64,000 nucleotides of DNA from Lysobacter sp. S4-A87 (GTDB lineage: Bacteria > Pseudomonadota > Gammaproteobacteria > Xanthomonadales > Xanthomonadaceae). Under the pieces are notes generated by a model. The model had not been told where the DNA came from. It was given only the letters and a program-made list of their open reading frames with translations, and made no database searches. Location: positions 2,294,001 to 2,358,000 of the forward strand of contig NZ_CP093341.1 in assembly GCF_022637455.1 (NCBI RefSeq), in the 5' to 3' direction. Position 1 is the first letter of the stretch, and each line of letters starts with the position of its first letter. Made by a program: the position numbers and the translations under genes. Below, one piece after another: positions 17,377 through 25,939 of the stretch.

Positions 17377-18183
17377 TCAGGCCGTCATGGCCTCGACAAT
17401 TCGCGAGCGGGCCAGATCGGCGATCCGGCGGCGGCCGTCGGTCTGGCCAGGCGCGATCGGCTCGAGGAAATGCACCTCGGCCAGCCGCGTCGGTTCGCCG
17501 AGCAGGCGCACGAAATTCCCCAGGAAACTTTCGCCGGGCTGGAACGCGACGACGTGCTGGGCTTCGCCGCCCTCGCCGTAGCGCAATGCCACCGGCTGCA
17601 CCGGCACGCCGGCCTCGACCGCGGCCAGGAAGATGCGCGCATGGAACGGGCCGATCTCGCGACCGCCACGCGTGCCGCCTTCCGGGAACACGCCGACCGA
17701 ACGGCCGCCGCGCAGGCGCGCCAGCATCTCGTGCAGCACGCCGCCGAGCGATTCGGTGCTGCCGCGCGAATGAAAGATGGTCTCGCCGCGCGCGGCCAGC
17801 CAGCCAACCAGGGGCCAGCCTTCGATTTCGCGCTTGGCGACGAAACCCATCATGCGCTGGCTGTGCAGGGTTTCGATGTCGATCCAGCTGACATGGTTGG
17901 CGACGAACATCGCCGCGCCCTGCAGCGGCTCACCGAAACGGCGCAGGCGGAAGCCGAAGATCCACATCAGGCCGGCCGACCAGGCGCGGATCGCGCGATG
18001 GTCCAGGCGCTCGTTGCCGACGCGCATGCCGGCGGTCAGCGGCGTGCCGAGCAGCAGCACCAGCGGCAGGTCGACGACGACGTGCCACAGCAGCATCGGC
18101 ACGCGGACGAGATAACGGAGGACGCGCGCGGCGGGCGCCGCGGTCGGCGCCGTCGCGCCGGCATGGGGGGACGGCGCATTCAT
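17377..18183 (-). CDS. 1-acyl-sn-glycerol-3-phosphate acyltransferase-like protein
   Basis: Membrane-associated 268-aa LPLAT-family acyltransferase. One or two hydrophobic segments (residues about 27-55) precede the catalytic NHVSWID (HX4D) motif and VFPEGGTRGG (block III). It should acylate lysophosphatidate or a related lysolipid. ATG 18183 was chosen over an upstream frame that adds a basic, non-family stretch. It follows the same direction as the hydrolase gene. Confidence 0.9.
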   Translation of the reverse strand: MNAPSPHAGATAPTAAPAARVLRYLVRVPMLLWHVVVDLPLVLLLGTPLTAGMRVGNERLDHRAIRAWSAGLMWIFGFRLRRFGEPLQGAAMFVANHVSWIDIETLHSQRMMGFVAKREIEGWPLVGWLAARGETIFHSRGSTESLGGVLHEMLARLRGGRSVGVFPEGGTRGGREIGPFHARIFLAAVEAGVPVQPVALRYGEGGEAQHVVAFQPGESFLGNFVRLLGEPTRLAEVHFLEPIAPGQTDGRRRIADLARSRIVEAMTA

Positions 18184-18336
18184 TGATGGCACGATACCGA
18201 AGCGATGTCGCTGCGGCCAGCGTTGATTCGCCATACGTGGGTGGATGTTGCGGCGATGAATGGCCGCCACGTCCGACGCAGGAGCAAGTCGCCCGGCTCC
18301 TGCACGGATCACGCTCGGATTACCGGCGCGAATGGT

Positions 18337-20958
18337 TCACTTGAGTGCGCAGGCCATCACCTTCTCGGCATCGCCCTGCGCACCGAGCGCGACCTTCGAC
18401 AGCGACAGCTGCCTGGGTCCCTTCGCCTGCAGGCTCAACACGGTGTCGACCTTGCCCATGTCGGCGCCGGCGGCCTGGAAGCACTTGAGCGGAATGCCCA
18501 GCGTGGTCCAGCGCGCGGGTTCGAGCCCGGCCAGCGTTTCAGCGAGCGGCAAGGTCGCGCCGCAGCCCGGGCCGCAGCCCACGCCAATCGACACGTCGCC
18601 CTGCGCCGGCGAATCCACGCGCACCGTCAGCACCAGCATCACGTCGCCGTTGGTCTCGCGGATGAGTTCCTTGGCCGCATCGGAATGCAGCGCTACGGTG
18701 GCCGCGCCGGCACCGGACCATTCGATGCGGCGTGCGTCCTCCTGCGCCAGGTGGTCCACGCCGCGCACCTTGATGCTGCCGTCGGCAGACGCCGCCGGCA
18801 ATGCCGGTGCATCGACGGCCGCACCGGTCGCGCCCTGCAGGCGCATGGTGATTCCCGGCGTCAGCACGCCACGGGCGTAGTACACGCCCGGGCGTCCCAT
18901 CGCCGCCGAAACGCCCGGCTCTTCCGGCAGCATCGCCAGGTTGCCGTCATCGCCGTAACCCAGGCCATGGCCGAAGGCGAACTGCGGCGAGTAGTCGGCC
19001 TGGCCGACGTTGTTGACGTACTGGTCGGCGCGACGCGGCCAGGAGAATCCCAGTCGACCCTTGAAGTCGTGGGCGACCTTGCCGTCGCTGCCACGCAGCA
19101 GTACGTCGGCGATGCCGCCGCCCTCGCTGCCCGGCAGCCAGGCGGCGACGAACGCATCCGCCGCGTTGATCTCGCGGTTCATCCACAACGGCCGACCGCT
19201 TAGGAACACCGCCACCACCGGGATGCCCTCGGCCTTCAGACGCTTGATCAGCTCCAGGTCGCGGTCGTCGCCGGGCTTGTACCAGAGGGTGGGAATGTCG
19301 CCCTGGAACTCGGCGTAGGGATCCTCGCCGAACACCACGATGGCGGCGTCGGGCTTGCGCTTGTAGCGGCCGTCGATGGCCAGCTCGGCGTGGCCACCGG
19401 CGCTGCGCACGGCGCTGTCGAGTCCTTCCCAGATGGTCTGGCCGTTCGGGAAATCGGCGCGGGTGCTGCCCACGCCCTGCCAGTTGAGGGTCCAGCCGCC
19501 GCTCTGCTTGCCCATGTCGTTGGCGCCGTCGCCGGCCACGAGCAGGTTGCGCTTGGGATCGAGCGGCAGCACGTGGTTGCTGTTCTTGAGCAGCACCAGC
19601 GATTCGCGCACGGCCTGGCGCGCGATCGCGCGGTGCTCAGGTGCGCCGAGGAGCTCGAACTTGCCACCGAGCGGGCGCTGCGACGGCTTGCCGGCGTCGA
19701 ACAGGTGCAACCGGAACTTCACCCGCAGCACGCGGCGCACGGCGTCGTCCAGGCGCGCCTTCGGCAGTTCGCCGGAGCGGGCCGCGGCAAGCGTGCTTTC
19801 GTAGACCGCCTTCCAGGTATCGGGGGCCATGAACATGTCGATGCCGGCGGCGACGACCGCCGGGCAGCCATCGTTGCTGCAGCCCGGGACCTGGCCGTGG
19901 GCGTTCCAGTCGGTGACGACGAAGCCGTCGAAATTCATCCGCTGCTTCAGGACGTCGGTGATCAGGCCCTTGTTCGCGGCCAGCTTGACGCCGTGCCAGC
20001 TGCTGAAGGAGGTCATCACCGCCTGCGCGCCGATCGCCACCGCCGGCGGGTAACCGGCCGCGTGCACGTCGCGCAGCACCTGTTCGCTGGAGAGGTTGTC
20101 GCCCTGGTCCTTGCCGTCGGCGGTGCCGCCGTCGCCGACGTAGTGCTTGACCGAGGAGATCACGTGGCTGCCGTCGAGGAAGGCCGGCGTCCCGGGCGTG
20201 CCCTGCAGGCCTTCGACCATCGCTGCGGAGTAGGCGGCCACGACCTGCGGTTGTTCGGAATAGCCTTCGTAGGCGCGGCCCCAGCGGTCGTCCTGCGGTA
20301 CGGCCACGGTCGGGGCGAACGCCCACTCCATGCCGGTGACGCGGGTTTCGATCGCGGTGACGCGGCCGATCTCGCGAATGAGCGCCGGGTCGCGCGCGGC
20401 GCCCAGGCCGACGTTGTGCGGGAACACGGTGGCGCCGACGACGTTGCTCTGGCCGTGCACGGCGTCGATGCCGAACAGGATCGGGATGGCCTTGCCGCCG
20501 CCGCTGGTGTCCATGGACGCTTCGTAGAAGGCGTCTGCCAGCGCCAGCCAGTCGGCGGGCGGGGCGTTGTATCTGGCGCCGGGGTCGGAGTTGCCTCCGG
20601 CGAGGACGGAACCGAGTCGGTACTTGCGTACGTCGTCGGGGGTGAGGGTGGCGATGTCACCCTGGACGATCTGACCGACCTTCTCTTCGAGGGTCATCTT
20701 CGCCAGCAGTTGTTCGATCCGGCGTTCCATGGCGCGGTCGACGGGCAGTGCGCGTGCGACTTTCGGCCAGAGTTCGGGGTGGATGCTGGCGTCGTCAGCG
20801 GCCACGACGGCGCCGGGGCCTGTCACCAGGCCTATCGCTACAACACCTGCCCAGATGCTCTTCCTGCGCGGGCTCGCCGCACGTGCTGCTGTGTCCAAGG
20901 CCGTCTCCGTGATCCCCACGCCAGGCGCTTTAGCTGGCGGGGCAAGACTGCGGCTCAT
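18337..20958 (-). CDS. Exported GH3 beta-glucosidase / exo-1,3/1,4-glucanase
   Basis: 873-aa glycoside hydrolase family 3 enzyme of the ExoP type. A signal/anchor segment (WAGVVAIGLVTGPGAVVA, residues about 36-53) is followed by the GH3 barrel with GIDAVHGQSNV and SSVKHYVGDGGT. The nucleophile is Asp350 in FVVTDWNAHG. The GH3 C-terminal domain carries GEDPYAEFQGD, and the last about 170 residues form an ExoP-like sandwich domain. It releases glucose from beta-glucans in the periplasm or outside. The SD sequence is weak. Confidence 0.93.
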   Translation of the reverse strand: MSRSLAPPAKAPGVGITETALDTAARAASPRRKSIWAGVVAIGLVTGPGAVVAADDASIHPELWPKVARALPVDRAMERRIEQLLAKMTLEEKVGQIVQGDIATLTPDDVRKYRLGSVLAGGNSDPGARYNAPPADWLALADAFYEASMDTSGGGKAIPILFGIDAVHGQSNVVGATVFPHNVGLGAARDPALIREIGRVTAIETRVTGMEWAFAPTVAVPQDDRWGRAYEGYSEQPQVVAAYSAAMVEGLQGTPGTPAFLDGSHVISSVKHYVGDGGTADGKDQGDNLSSEQVLRDVHAAGYPPAVAIGAQAVMTSFSSWHGVKLAANKGLITDVLKQRMNFDGFVVTDWNAHGQVPGCSNDGCPAVVAAGIDMFMAPDTWKAVYESTLAAARSGELPKARLDDAVRRVLRVKFRLHLFDAGKPSQRPLGGKFELLGAPEHRAIARQAVRESLVLLKNSNHVLPLDPKRNLLVAGDGANDMGKQSGGWTLNWQGVGSTRADFPNGQTIWEGLDSAVRSAGGHAELAIDGRYKRKPDAAIVVFGEDPYAEFQGDIPTLWYKPGDDRDLELIKRLKAEGIPVVAVFLSGRPLWMNREINAADAFVAAWLPGSEGGGIADVLLRGSDGKVAHDFKGRLGFSWPRRADQYVNNVGQADYSPQFAFGHGLGYGDDGNLAMLPEEPGVSAAMGRPGVYYARGVLTPGITMRLQGATGAAVDAPALPAASADGSIKVRGVDHLAQEDARRIEWSGAGAATVALHSDAAKELIRETNGDVMLVLTVRVDSPAQGDVSIGVGCGPGCGATLPLAETLAGLEPARWTTLGIPLKCFQAAGADMGKVDTVLSLQAKGPRQLSLSKVALGAQGDAEKVMACALK

Positions 20959-21017
20959 CGACTGGCGGCGTCAATGAACCTGGCGCCCTGGACTGCTGAC
21001 TGGACTGCTGATGGGAG

Positions 21018-21043
21018 CCCCGCTCCCGCTTGCGGGAGAGGGG
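21018..21043. repeat. GC hairpin upstream of GH3 gene
   Basis: Near-perfect 12-bp stem, CCCCGCTCCCGC against GCGGGAGAGGGG, with a TT loop. It belongs to the same class as 5729-5753 and lies between the thioesterase stop and the GH3 start, so it could terminate the thioesterase transcript. Confidence 0.6.
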
Positions 21044-21075
21044 TCGAGGTGAGGGCCGCCGAAGCAGCAAGCCGC

Positions 21076-21528
21076 TCAGGTCCGCGGAACGACCGCCAGC
21101 GTCAGGCGCGAGATGCAGACCAGGCGGCCGCGCTCGTCTTCGATGCGGATGTCCCAGACCTGGGTGCGGGCGCCGATGTGGATCGGTCGCGCGGTGCCGG
21201 TGACCACGCCCTCGCGCGCGGCGCGCAGGTGGTTGGCGTTGATCTCGATGCCGACACAGACCTCGTCGCTGCCGACGCACAGGTTGCCGGCGCTGCTGCC
21301 CAGCGTCTCGGCGAGCAGGACCGAAGCGCCGCCGTGGAGCAGTCCATACGGCTGGCGGGTGCGCTCGTCGACCGGCATGGTGCCGCGGACGAAGTCATGG
21401 CCGATTTCGGTGAAGACGATTCCCAGCGGCTCCATCGCGGTGCCCTTGGACAGCGCGTTGAGATCGGCCGGGTCGGTGGTGCCGCGGAACGGCGAGCGCT
21501 GCGGCGCGGGGGAAGTGTCGTCGCTCAT
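21076..21528 (-). CDS. Hotdog-fold thioesterase
   Basis: 150-aa PaaI/YdiI-like acyl-CoA thioesterase. YGLLHGGASVLLAETLGSSA carries the HGG turn and the catalytic Glu of the family, and GIEINANHLRAAREG follows as expected. Substrate is not predictable; relatives hydrolyse aromatic or hydroxynaphthoyl-CoA esters. Cytoplasmic, full length. Confidence 0.9.
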   Translation of the reverse strand: MSDDTSPAPQRSPFRGTTDPADLNALSKGTAMEPLGIVFTEIGHDFVRGTMPVDERTRQPYGLLHGGASVLLAETLGSSAGNLCVGSDEVCVGIEINANHLRAAREGVVTGTARPIHIGARTQVWDIRIEDERGRLVCISRLTLAVVPRT

Positions 21529-21612
21529 GGCGCAACCTTAGCCCAGCGTGGGCGGTGGCAGCCAGCCGTACAGCGGCTCAGAGCGCGATTGCGGACAGAA
21601 GGCCTGCCGGGG

Positions 21613-21676
21613 AAAAAAATCGGCCCGGTGGACGGCGCGTCGCCACGGAGAGAGTCCGACGAGCCGGCCCCGGGCC
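21613..21676 (-). ncRNA. Candidate structured RNA / terminator ending in U7
   Basis: On the minus strand the outer arms GGCCCGG (21676-21670) and CCGGGCC (21628-21622) pair. Inside, GGAC pairs with GTCC and GGCG with CGCC, leaving a pyrimidine stretch TCTCTCC unpaired. The outer stem is followed by GA and seven Ts (21619-21613). Just upstream is another C-rich stretch, CTTCCCCCTGG. It may be only the terminator of the small-protein genes or an independent small RNA; no clear promoter was found. Confidence 0.45.
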
Positions 21677-21778
21677 AGGGGGAAGTGAGAGATGCGTTGT
21701 ATGGAGCGGTGCTACGGGTACTGCTTGTGCTGCGACAGCGTCATTCGATCCGTTCATCCGATGTGTTCTTCGCTCGGA

Positions 21779-21970
21779 TCACGCGCAGCGGAAGCGCGGC
21801 TGCATCCAGTCCTGGGCATAGCGGCGGTCGCTGGCGTAGCCGCTGCTGTTGCCATAGCCGACGCCGTAGTCACGCTCGCGGTGAACATGGCGCTGCGGCA
21901 TCGGAACAACGTTCGAGCGCGGAGCGGTGGCGGTGGCGGGGACGGTCGGGGTGCGGGTGAAGGCGTTCAT
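21779..21970 (-). CDS. Small protein B of a tandem paralogous pair, function unknown
   Basis: 63-aa protein that I do not recognise. The N-terminal 28 residues are Pro/Thr-rich and variable; the C-terminal 34 begin HRERDYG, continue GYGNSSGYAS and end RFRCA. The conserved C-terminal block matches the neighbouring gene at 25 of 34 positions. No signal peptide or membrane segment is evident. An AGGA SD sequence stands about 10 bases before the ATG. It lies 45 bases downstream of its paralogue, probably on the same transcript. Confidence 0.75.
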   Translation of the reverse strand: MNAFTRTPTVPATATAPRSNVVPMPQRHVHRERDYGVGYGNSSGYASDRRYAQDWMQPRFRCA

Positions 21971-22015
21971 GGCGTGATCCTGGCGAAGAGGTGTTGCGGT
22001 GTGGCGAGTAGCGGT

Positions 22016-22213
22016 TCAGGCGCAACGGAAGCGCGTCGGGCCCCACTCGGAGGTGTAGCGGCGGTTGCTGGCGTAGCCGCTGCTGTTGCCGTAGCCGATG
22101 CCAAAGTCGCGTTCGCGATGCAGGCGGGCCGGGGCGGCGTTGAGCAGGTTGGCGGTCAGGCGGGCCGGAGCTACCGGCTTGGCAAACAGGGAGGAGAGGC
22201 GGATGGCGTTCAT
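22016..22213 (-). CDS. Small protein A of a tandem paralogous pair, function unknown
   Basis: 65-aa protein, paralogue of the next gene. It shares HRERDFG, GYGNSSGYAS, RRY and the C-terminal RFRCA, while the first 30 residues differ apart from the opening MNA. The single Cys is the penultimate residue in both proteins. SD AGGACACCGCC-ATG supports the start at 22213. A 20-bp palindrome lies 36 bases upstream. Function is unknown; conservation of the C-terminal block suggests a binding or modified segment. Confidence 0.75.
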   Translation of the reverse strand: MNAIRLSSLFAKPVAPARLTANLLNAAPARLHRERDFGIGYGNSSGYASNRRYTSEWGPTRFRCA

Positions 22214-22248
22214 GGCGGTGTCCTGAGTCAGCGGGGGTGTGACTTGGT

Positions 22249-22268
22249 GTGTTGGTAGACTACAACAC
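22249..22268. promoter_or_regulatory. Palindromic operator-like site
   Basis: GTGTTGGTAGACTACAACAC: half-sites GTGTTG(G)TAG and CTACAACAC around a central A, with one extra base in the left arm. It lies 36 bases upstream of the small-protein A start codon, where a repressor would act. The regulator is unknown. Confidence 0.5.
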
Positions 22269-22455
22269 CAGATCGATTCCGCCATGGGCCATAAGTCACC
22301 CCACCTAAGACCTACCTGGTGAAGCGCAACCGCAGTCGGAACTTGCTGATATAGATAGCTATTTCGAGCGAACCGTTGCCATGACTGATGGCAGGGGTAA
22401 CAGCTCGAGGCAGCCGACGGGGCCGCCGGACCCCCGATCCGGGCCAACGGGGACA

Positions 22456-22469
22456 GTGACGAGCGTCAC
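22456..22469. promoter_or_regulatory. CRP/Clp-like site
   Basis: GTGACGAGCGTCAC is a perfect palindrome with the GTGA-N6-TCAC core bound by CRP-family regulators such as xanthomonad Clp. It is about 245 bases from the small-protein A start, so its target is uncertain. Confidence 0.4.
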
Positions 22470-22565
22470 GGTCAGGCGACTGAACAGGGCTTCGTCGGCG
22501 GGGGGCGAAGCGGCCAGTGCGCGAAATGGGGTGGTTGGGGTGCGTCCCCAGGGCCTTCGGCACGT

Positions 22566-22592
22566 AGCCCGGGCAAGCGCAGCGCACCCGGG
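22566..22592. repeat. Single AGCCCGGG-family repeat arm
   Basis: 27-base arm running AGCCCGGGCAAGC to GCGCACCCGGG, differing by one base from the right arm at 5690. It lies 28 bases past the phospholipase D stop codon. Confidence 0.85.
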
Positions 22593-22619
22593 ACCCGGTG
22601 GCCTCGACCGCCCCCCACC

Positions 22620-24725
22620 TCAAAGAATCGGAGCCAACCCCGCGCCAAAGGCGGTAAAGATCCGCGTGGTGATCCCCTTGAACCCCAGCGCCACTTCCGG
22701 GAAGTCCCCGACCGGCTGGTAGCAGGCACGGAAACCCGGATCGCTCGGCAGCAGCGGCTGCGGGCAATCCGGCCCCGGCACGAACTCGTAGCTGGTGGCG
22801 TAGCGCATCGGCCACAGGTCGAAGATCGGCATCGCCTCGAACATCTTGCCGATGGAGTAATCCAGGCCCGAGAACACCGGCGGCTTGTCGCGCCGCGCGA
22901 TCACCCACGAGTTGGCCGGCTCCATGTCGCGGCGGATGCTGCGCGCCAATGCCTGGGCGAATGCCACGTCCTCGATCACCACCGCGCTCTCGGTGTTGTA
23001 GTGGTCGCCGCGCGGATCGAAGTTGTGCGTACCGACCACGCCGATCTTCTCGTCGATCACCATCGACTTGGCGTGCATGCCGATGCGCACGCCGGCGCGC
23101 TCGAGCGGCACCGGCTGGTTGGCCTTGCGCGAGCCGTAGCGCAGCGCGGTGTACTCGCGCGACAGCGCGCGCCGGTACTGCTCGCGCTCGACCACGCTGC
23201 GACGGTCGTAGCGCTCGCGCAGTTCGCGATGGGTTTCCTGTGGCGTCGCCGAGCCGCGCGCCGTCGGCTGCGGTTCGATGCCCTCGTCGGACAGCGCATT
23301 GGCGGGTTCGAGTGACGAGGGGTCAGCGTCGTCGTCGATGTCGATGACCGGAGTGGCGGTCTGGCCGCCGGCGTCGTCGAACGCCGGCAGGGTCGCACCG
23401 GTGGTGGCGACATCGATCAGCGCATCGCGCGGGAACGGCTTGTATTCGAAGATGTTGAAGCCGAACTCGCGCAGGTAGCGACGCTTGTACTTGTACGACA
23501 GCGCGTAGGCGATGAAGGCGTCGGTCGCGGCCAGGCTGTTGGTCGAGACGATCACCTTCGGGCGCTCTTCGCGCGGACGCTGGTGCAGCTGGCGGAACAT
23601 GTCCTGCGCGGCGTCCGACAGCACCAGGTAGGGCGTCTGCAGCAGCACTTCCTTGCGCGCCGACTCGATCAGCTCGCGCAGCGATCCCGAGGCCACCGCC
23701 TCCTGGTTGGCGCCATTGCTGTGGTGCTTTTCGGGCGTGTCGGAGATGTAGCGCACCTGCCCTACCGGCAGGGCCTGCTGCGCCAGGCGCATCGTCACCA
23801 GGGTGGCGTCGGCGGCGTCGCGCCGCATGGCCTGCGCACGCTGCGGTTGCTCGTACACCGCCGTGGGCAGGGTCGGGACACCGCCGTGCAGCAGGCGCTG
23901 CCCGACGTCGTTGAGGCGCTCGACCGGGACGCTGCGGCGATCGTTCCAGAACAGCGAGAAGTCCTCGCCCATCACGTGCGCGACCGGTCCGGCGACGAGC
24001 AGGTCGCGATCGCGGAAGTTGTACTCCTTGTCCCAGTCGTAATAGTCGTCCTGGTAATTGCGCCCACCGGTGATGCCGACGGCGCCATCGACCAGCAGCA
24101 ACTTGGTGTGCATGCGCTGGTTGAGCTTGTTCCAGCAGCATGCCGCCGCCAGCGCGTACTGCGGATAGCTGGTCTGGGCGCGGCCGAGCACCGGGCTGTA
24201 CAGGCGCAGCTCGAAATTGGCATGGGCGGCGGCGAGCGCGGCCAGTGTGTCGACATGCTTGAGCGCCGACAACTGGTCGATCAGCACGCGCACGCGCACG
24301 CCACGACGGGCGGCCGCCAGCAGCTCCTCCATCACCAGCCGGCCGGCATCGTCCTCGTCGAAGATGTAGGTCTGCAGGTCCACGGCGGTCGTGGCGCTGC
24401 GGATCAGGTTGATGCGCGCCAGCAGTGCGTCCGGGCCGACATCGAGGATCAGCGCGTAATGGCGCGGCGCCTGCGCGGTCGATTCGGCGAATGCGCGCGA
24501 GGCCAGCTGGCGCAGCGGCGAAGGCTGCGCGCAGGCGTCCTCGCGGACGCAGTCGACCTGGGTGGGGCGCGCCGCAACGACTATCGCGCTGGCGCGGTCG
24601 CGCTCGGCGTTGGACAACGAGGCGCAGCCGGACACCAGCAGCGCCAGCAGCACCGCTGCCAATCGCAGCCGCGCGCACTTCACGCCTGCTGGCTTCAGCC
24701 CGCCTGTCTTCACCACCACTGCCAT
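22620..24725 (-). CDS. Phospholipase D / cardiolipin-synthase-like lipoprotein
   Basis: 701-aa envelope protein with a lipoprotein signal (LLALLVSGCASL). Two PLD catalytic motifs are intact: HTKLLLVDGAVGITGG in the first half and HAKSMVIDEKIGVVGTHNF in the second, the latter followed by a conserved DPRGDHYNTE. A low-complexity acidic insert (IDIDDDADPSS) separates the halves. It may hydrolyse or transfer phosphatidyl groups, as in cardiolipin synthesis. The ATG shares one base with the stop codon of the yceI-like gene, showing translational coupling. Confidence 0.9.
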   Translation of the reverse strand: MAVVVKTGGLKPAGVKCARLRLAAVLLALLVSGCASLSNAERDRASAIVVAARPTQVDCVREDACAQPSPLRQLASRAFAESTAQAPRHYALILDVGPDALLARINLIRSATTAVDLQTYIFDEDDAGRLVMEELLAAARRGVRVRVLIDQLSALKHVDTLAALAAAHANFELRLYSPVLGRAQTSYPQYALAAACCWNKLNQRMHTKLLLVDGAVGITGGRNYQDDYYDWDKEYNFRDRDLLVAGPVAHVMGEDFSLFWNDRRSVPVERLNDVGQRLLHGGVPTLPTAVYEQPQRAQAMRRDAADATLVTMRLAQQALPVGQVRYISDTPEKHHSNGANQEAVASGSLRELIESARKEVLLQTPYLVLSDAAQDMFRQLHQRPREERPKVIVSTNSLAATDAFIAYALSYKYKRRYLREFGFNIFEYKPFPRDALIDVATTGATLPAFDDAGGQTATPVIDIDDDADPSSLEPANALSDEGIEPQPTARGSATPQETHRELRERYDRRSVVEREQYRRALSREYTALRYGSRKANQPVPLERAGVRIGMHAKSMVIDEKIGVVGTHNFDPRGDHYNTESAVVIEDVAFAQALARSIRRDMEPANSWVIARRDKPPVFSGLDYSIGKMFEAMPIFDLWPMRYATSYEFVPGPDCPQPLLPSDPGFRACYQPVGDFPEVALGFKGITTRIFTAFGAGLAPIL

Positions 24726-25360
24726 CAGCGCGCCTCGATCACGCGCACGCGCATGTTGAAACGGACCCGGTCGGTCAGGGCCAGTTGCCAGCCATTGAGG
24801 TCGTAGTCCGCGCGGCTGATGCTGCCGCTGGCGACGACATCGCAGTCCTTGCCGGGCCGGTCGCACACGGCCGGCGCCAGATAGAAGGTTTCAACGCGGC
24901 TGACCCCGTGCATGGTGAGGCGTCCGCGCAGGCGCCCGCCGGTGCGGATCAGCGGCTCCGGGTGCGGATCGGATTCGAACTCGATCACCGGGTGGTGCTC
25001 CGAATCGAAGAAGCTCGGCCCCCGCGCCATGGCGGTATAGCGTTCGGAACCGGCGACTTCGACGCCCCCGGTGCGCAGCACGATCCGGACCGAGTGGCGC
25101 CCGTCCGGCAGCAGCGTCACTTCACCTTCGTATTGGGGAAACATGCCGACCACGCGCTGTCCCCAGCGCGTGCGCAGCTCGAAGCCGAAGCGGGTGAAGC
25201 GCGGATCGAATGCCTGCACCGATGCCGCCCTGGCCGGGACCGGAGCGGCAGACGCGGTCGCCTGCCGGGCCAGCACGGGCGGGCCTGGCAACAGGCACGA
25301 CAACAGCACGCAGCACAGCAGCGCCACTTGGGCGCATCGCGAACTCGTTGTCACGGCCAC
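24725..25360 (-). CDS. YceI-family periplasmic protein
   Basis: 211-aa protein with an N-terminal signal peptide (ALLCCVLLSCLLPGPPVLA). The rest is a YceI lipocalin-like barrel: DPRFTRFGFELRTRW, SFFDSEHHPVIEFESD and GRLTMHGVSRVETF. Relatives bind isoprenoids or similar lipids in the periplasm. It overlaps the SixA-like gene by 10 bases and the phospholipase gene by one, forming a three-gene operon. Confidence 0.88.
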   Translation of the reverse strand: MAVTTSSRCAQVALLCCVLLSCLLPGPPVLARQATASAAPVPARAASVQAFDPRFTRFGFELRTRWGQRVVGMFPQYEGEVTLLPDGRHSVRIVLRTGGVEVAGSERYTAMARGPSFFDSEHHPVIEFESDPHPEPLIRTGGRLRGRLTMHGVSRVETFYLAPAVCDRPGKDCDVVASGSISRADYDLNGWQLALTDRVRFNMRVRVIEAR

Positions 25361-25827
25361 CAGAAAGCGCTGAGCTGGGCCACTCCCGGTTCGAGGCTGG
25401 TCTGCGCAGGAACACTGAGCACCGCGATCCCGCCCGGCGGCATGCCGCGGTAATCACCCGACTGGCCGCTGTGGAGCAGCGCGGCCAGTCGTTCCAGCCC
25501 GGGGTTGTGGCCAACGACCATCAGCCGCTCGGACTCGCCGTGGACGTCGGCCAGGGCGATCAGCGTGCCCGGGGTCGCCTCGTAGATCGACGGTTCGATG
25601 CGCTGGTCGACGTAACCGATGGCACCCAGCACCGCTTCGAGGGTTTCGCGTGTCCGCCGCGAGGGCGAACACAGCACGCAGTCGGGCACCAGCTTGTTGG
25701 CCGCCAGCCAGCGGCCGGCAGCTTCGGCCTCGGCCAACCCTTCGGCCGAGAGCGGGCGGTCCAGGTCGGCCTGGCCGTTACCGGCAGGTTCGGCATGGGC
25801 ATGGCGCAGCAGGATCAATTCACGCAT
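25351..25827 (-). CDS. SixA-like histidine phosphatase
   Basis: 158-aa protein. It starts MRELILLRHAHAEP with the catalytic RHA motif at residues 8-10, CSPSRRTRETLEAV near residue 54 and MVVGHNPGLERL near residue 105. SixA removes phosphate from phosphohistidine domains; whether that is the target here is unknown. First gene of the operon with yceI-like and PLD genes. Confidence 0.9.
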   Translation of the reverse strand: MRELILLRHAHAEPAGNGQADLDRPLSAEGLAEAEAAGRWLAANKLVPDCVLCSPSRRTRETLEAVLGAIGYVDQRIEPSIYEATPGTLIALADVHGESERLMVVGHNPGLERLAALLHSGQSGDYRGMPPGGIAVLSVPAQTSLEPGVAQLSAFWWP

Positions 25828-25939
25828 TCGCGTTGCTACCTTTTCGCGTCTGGACCGAGGGATCGGCGGAAGATCGAGCGTTCATTATCCTCGACCGGCG
25901 TGACGTCGCACTGATCGACCGCGCTGACCTGCGCGGTCG

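Larger units (their letters stand above)
22214..22619. other. Regulatory and repeat-bearing intergenic region
   Basis: No gene is supported. From right to left on the minus strand it holds a single AGCCCGGG-family arm (22566), a CRP/Clp-like GTGA-N6-TCAC site (22456), an AT-rich stretch near 22345-22360 and a palindrome (22249) just before small protein A. Confidence 0.6.

Noticed and set aside
13435-18186. A very long open frame on the plus strand (over 1500 codons)
   Set aside because: It runs antisense to five well-supported genes and has the biased, low-complexity composition expected of the opposite strand of GC-rich coding DNA.
21613-21676. Identification of the hairpin RNA as the xanthomonad sRNA sX13
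   Set aside because: The C-rich stretches are similar in kind, but polA, the neighbour I recall for sX13, is absent and I cannot compare sequences.
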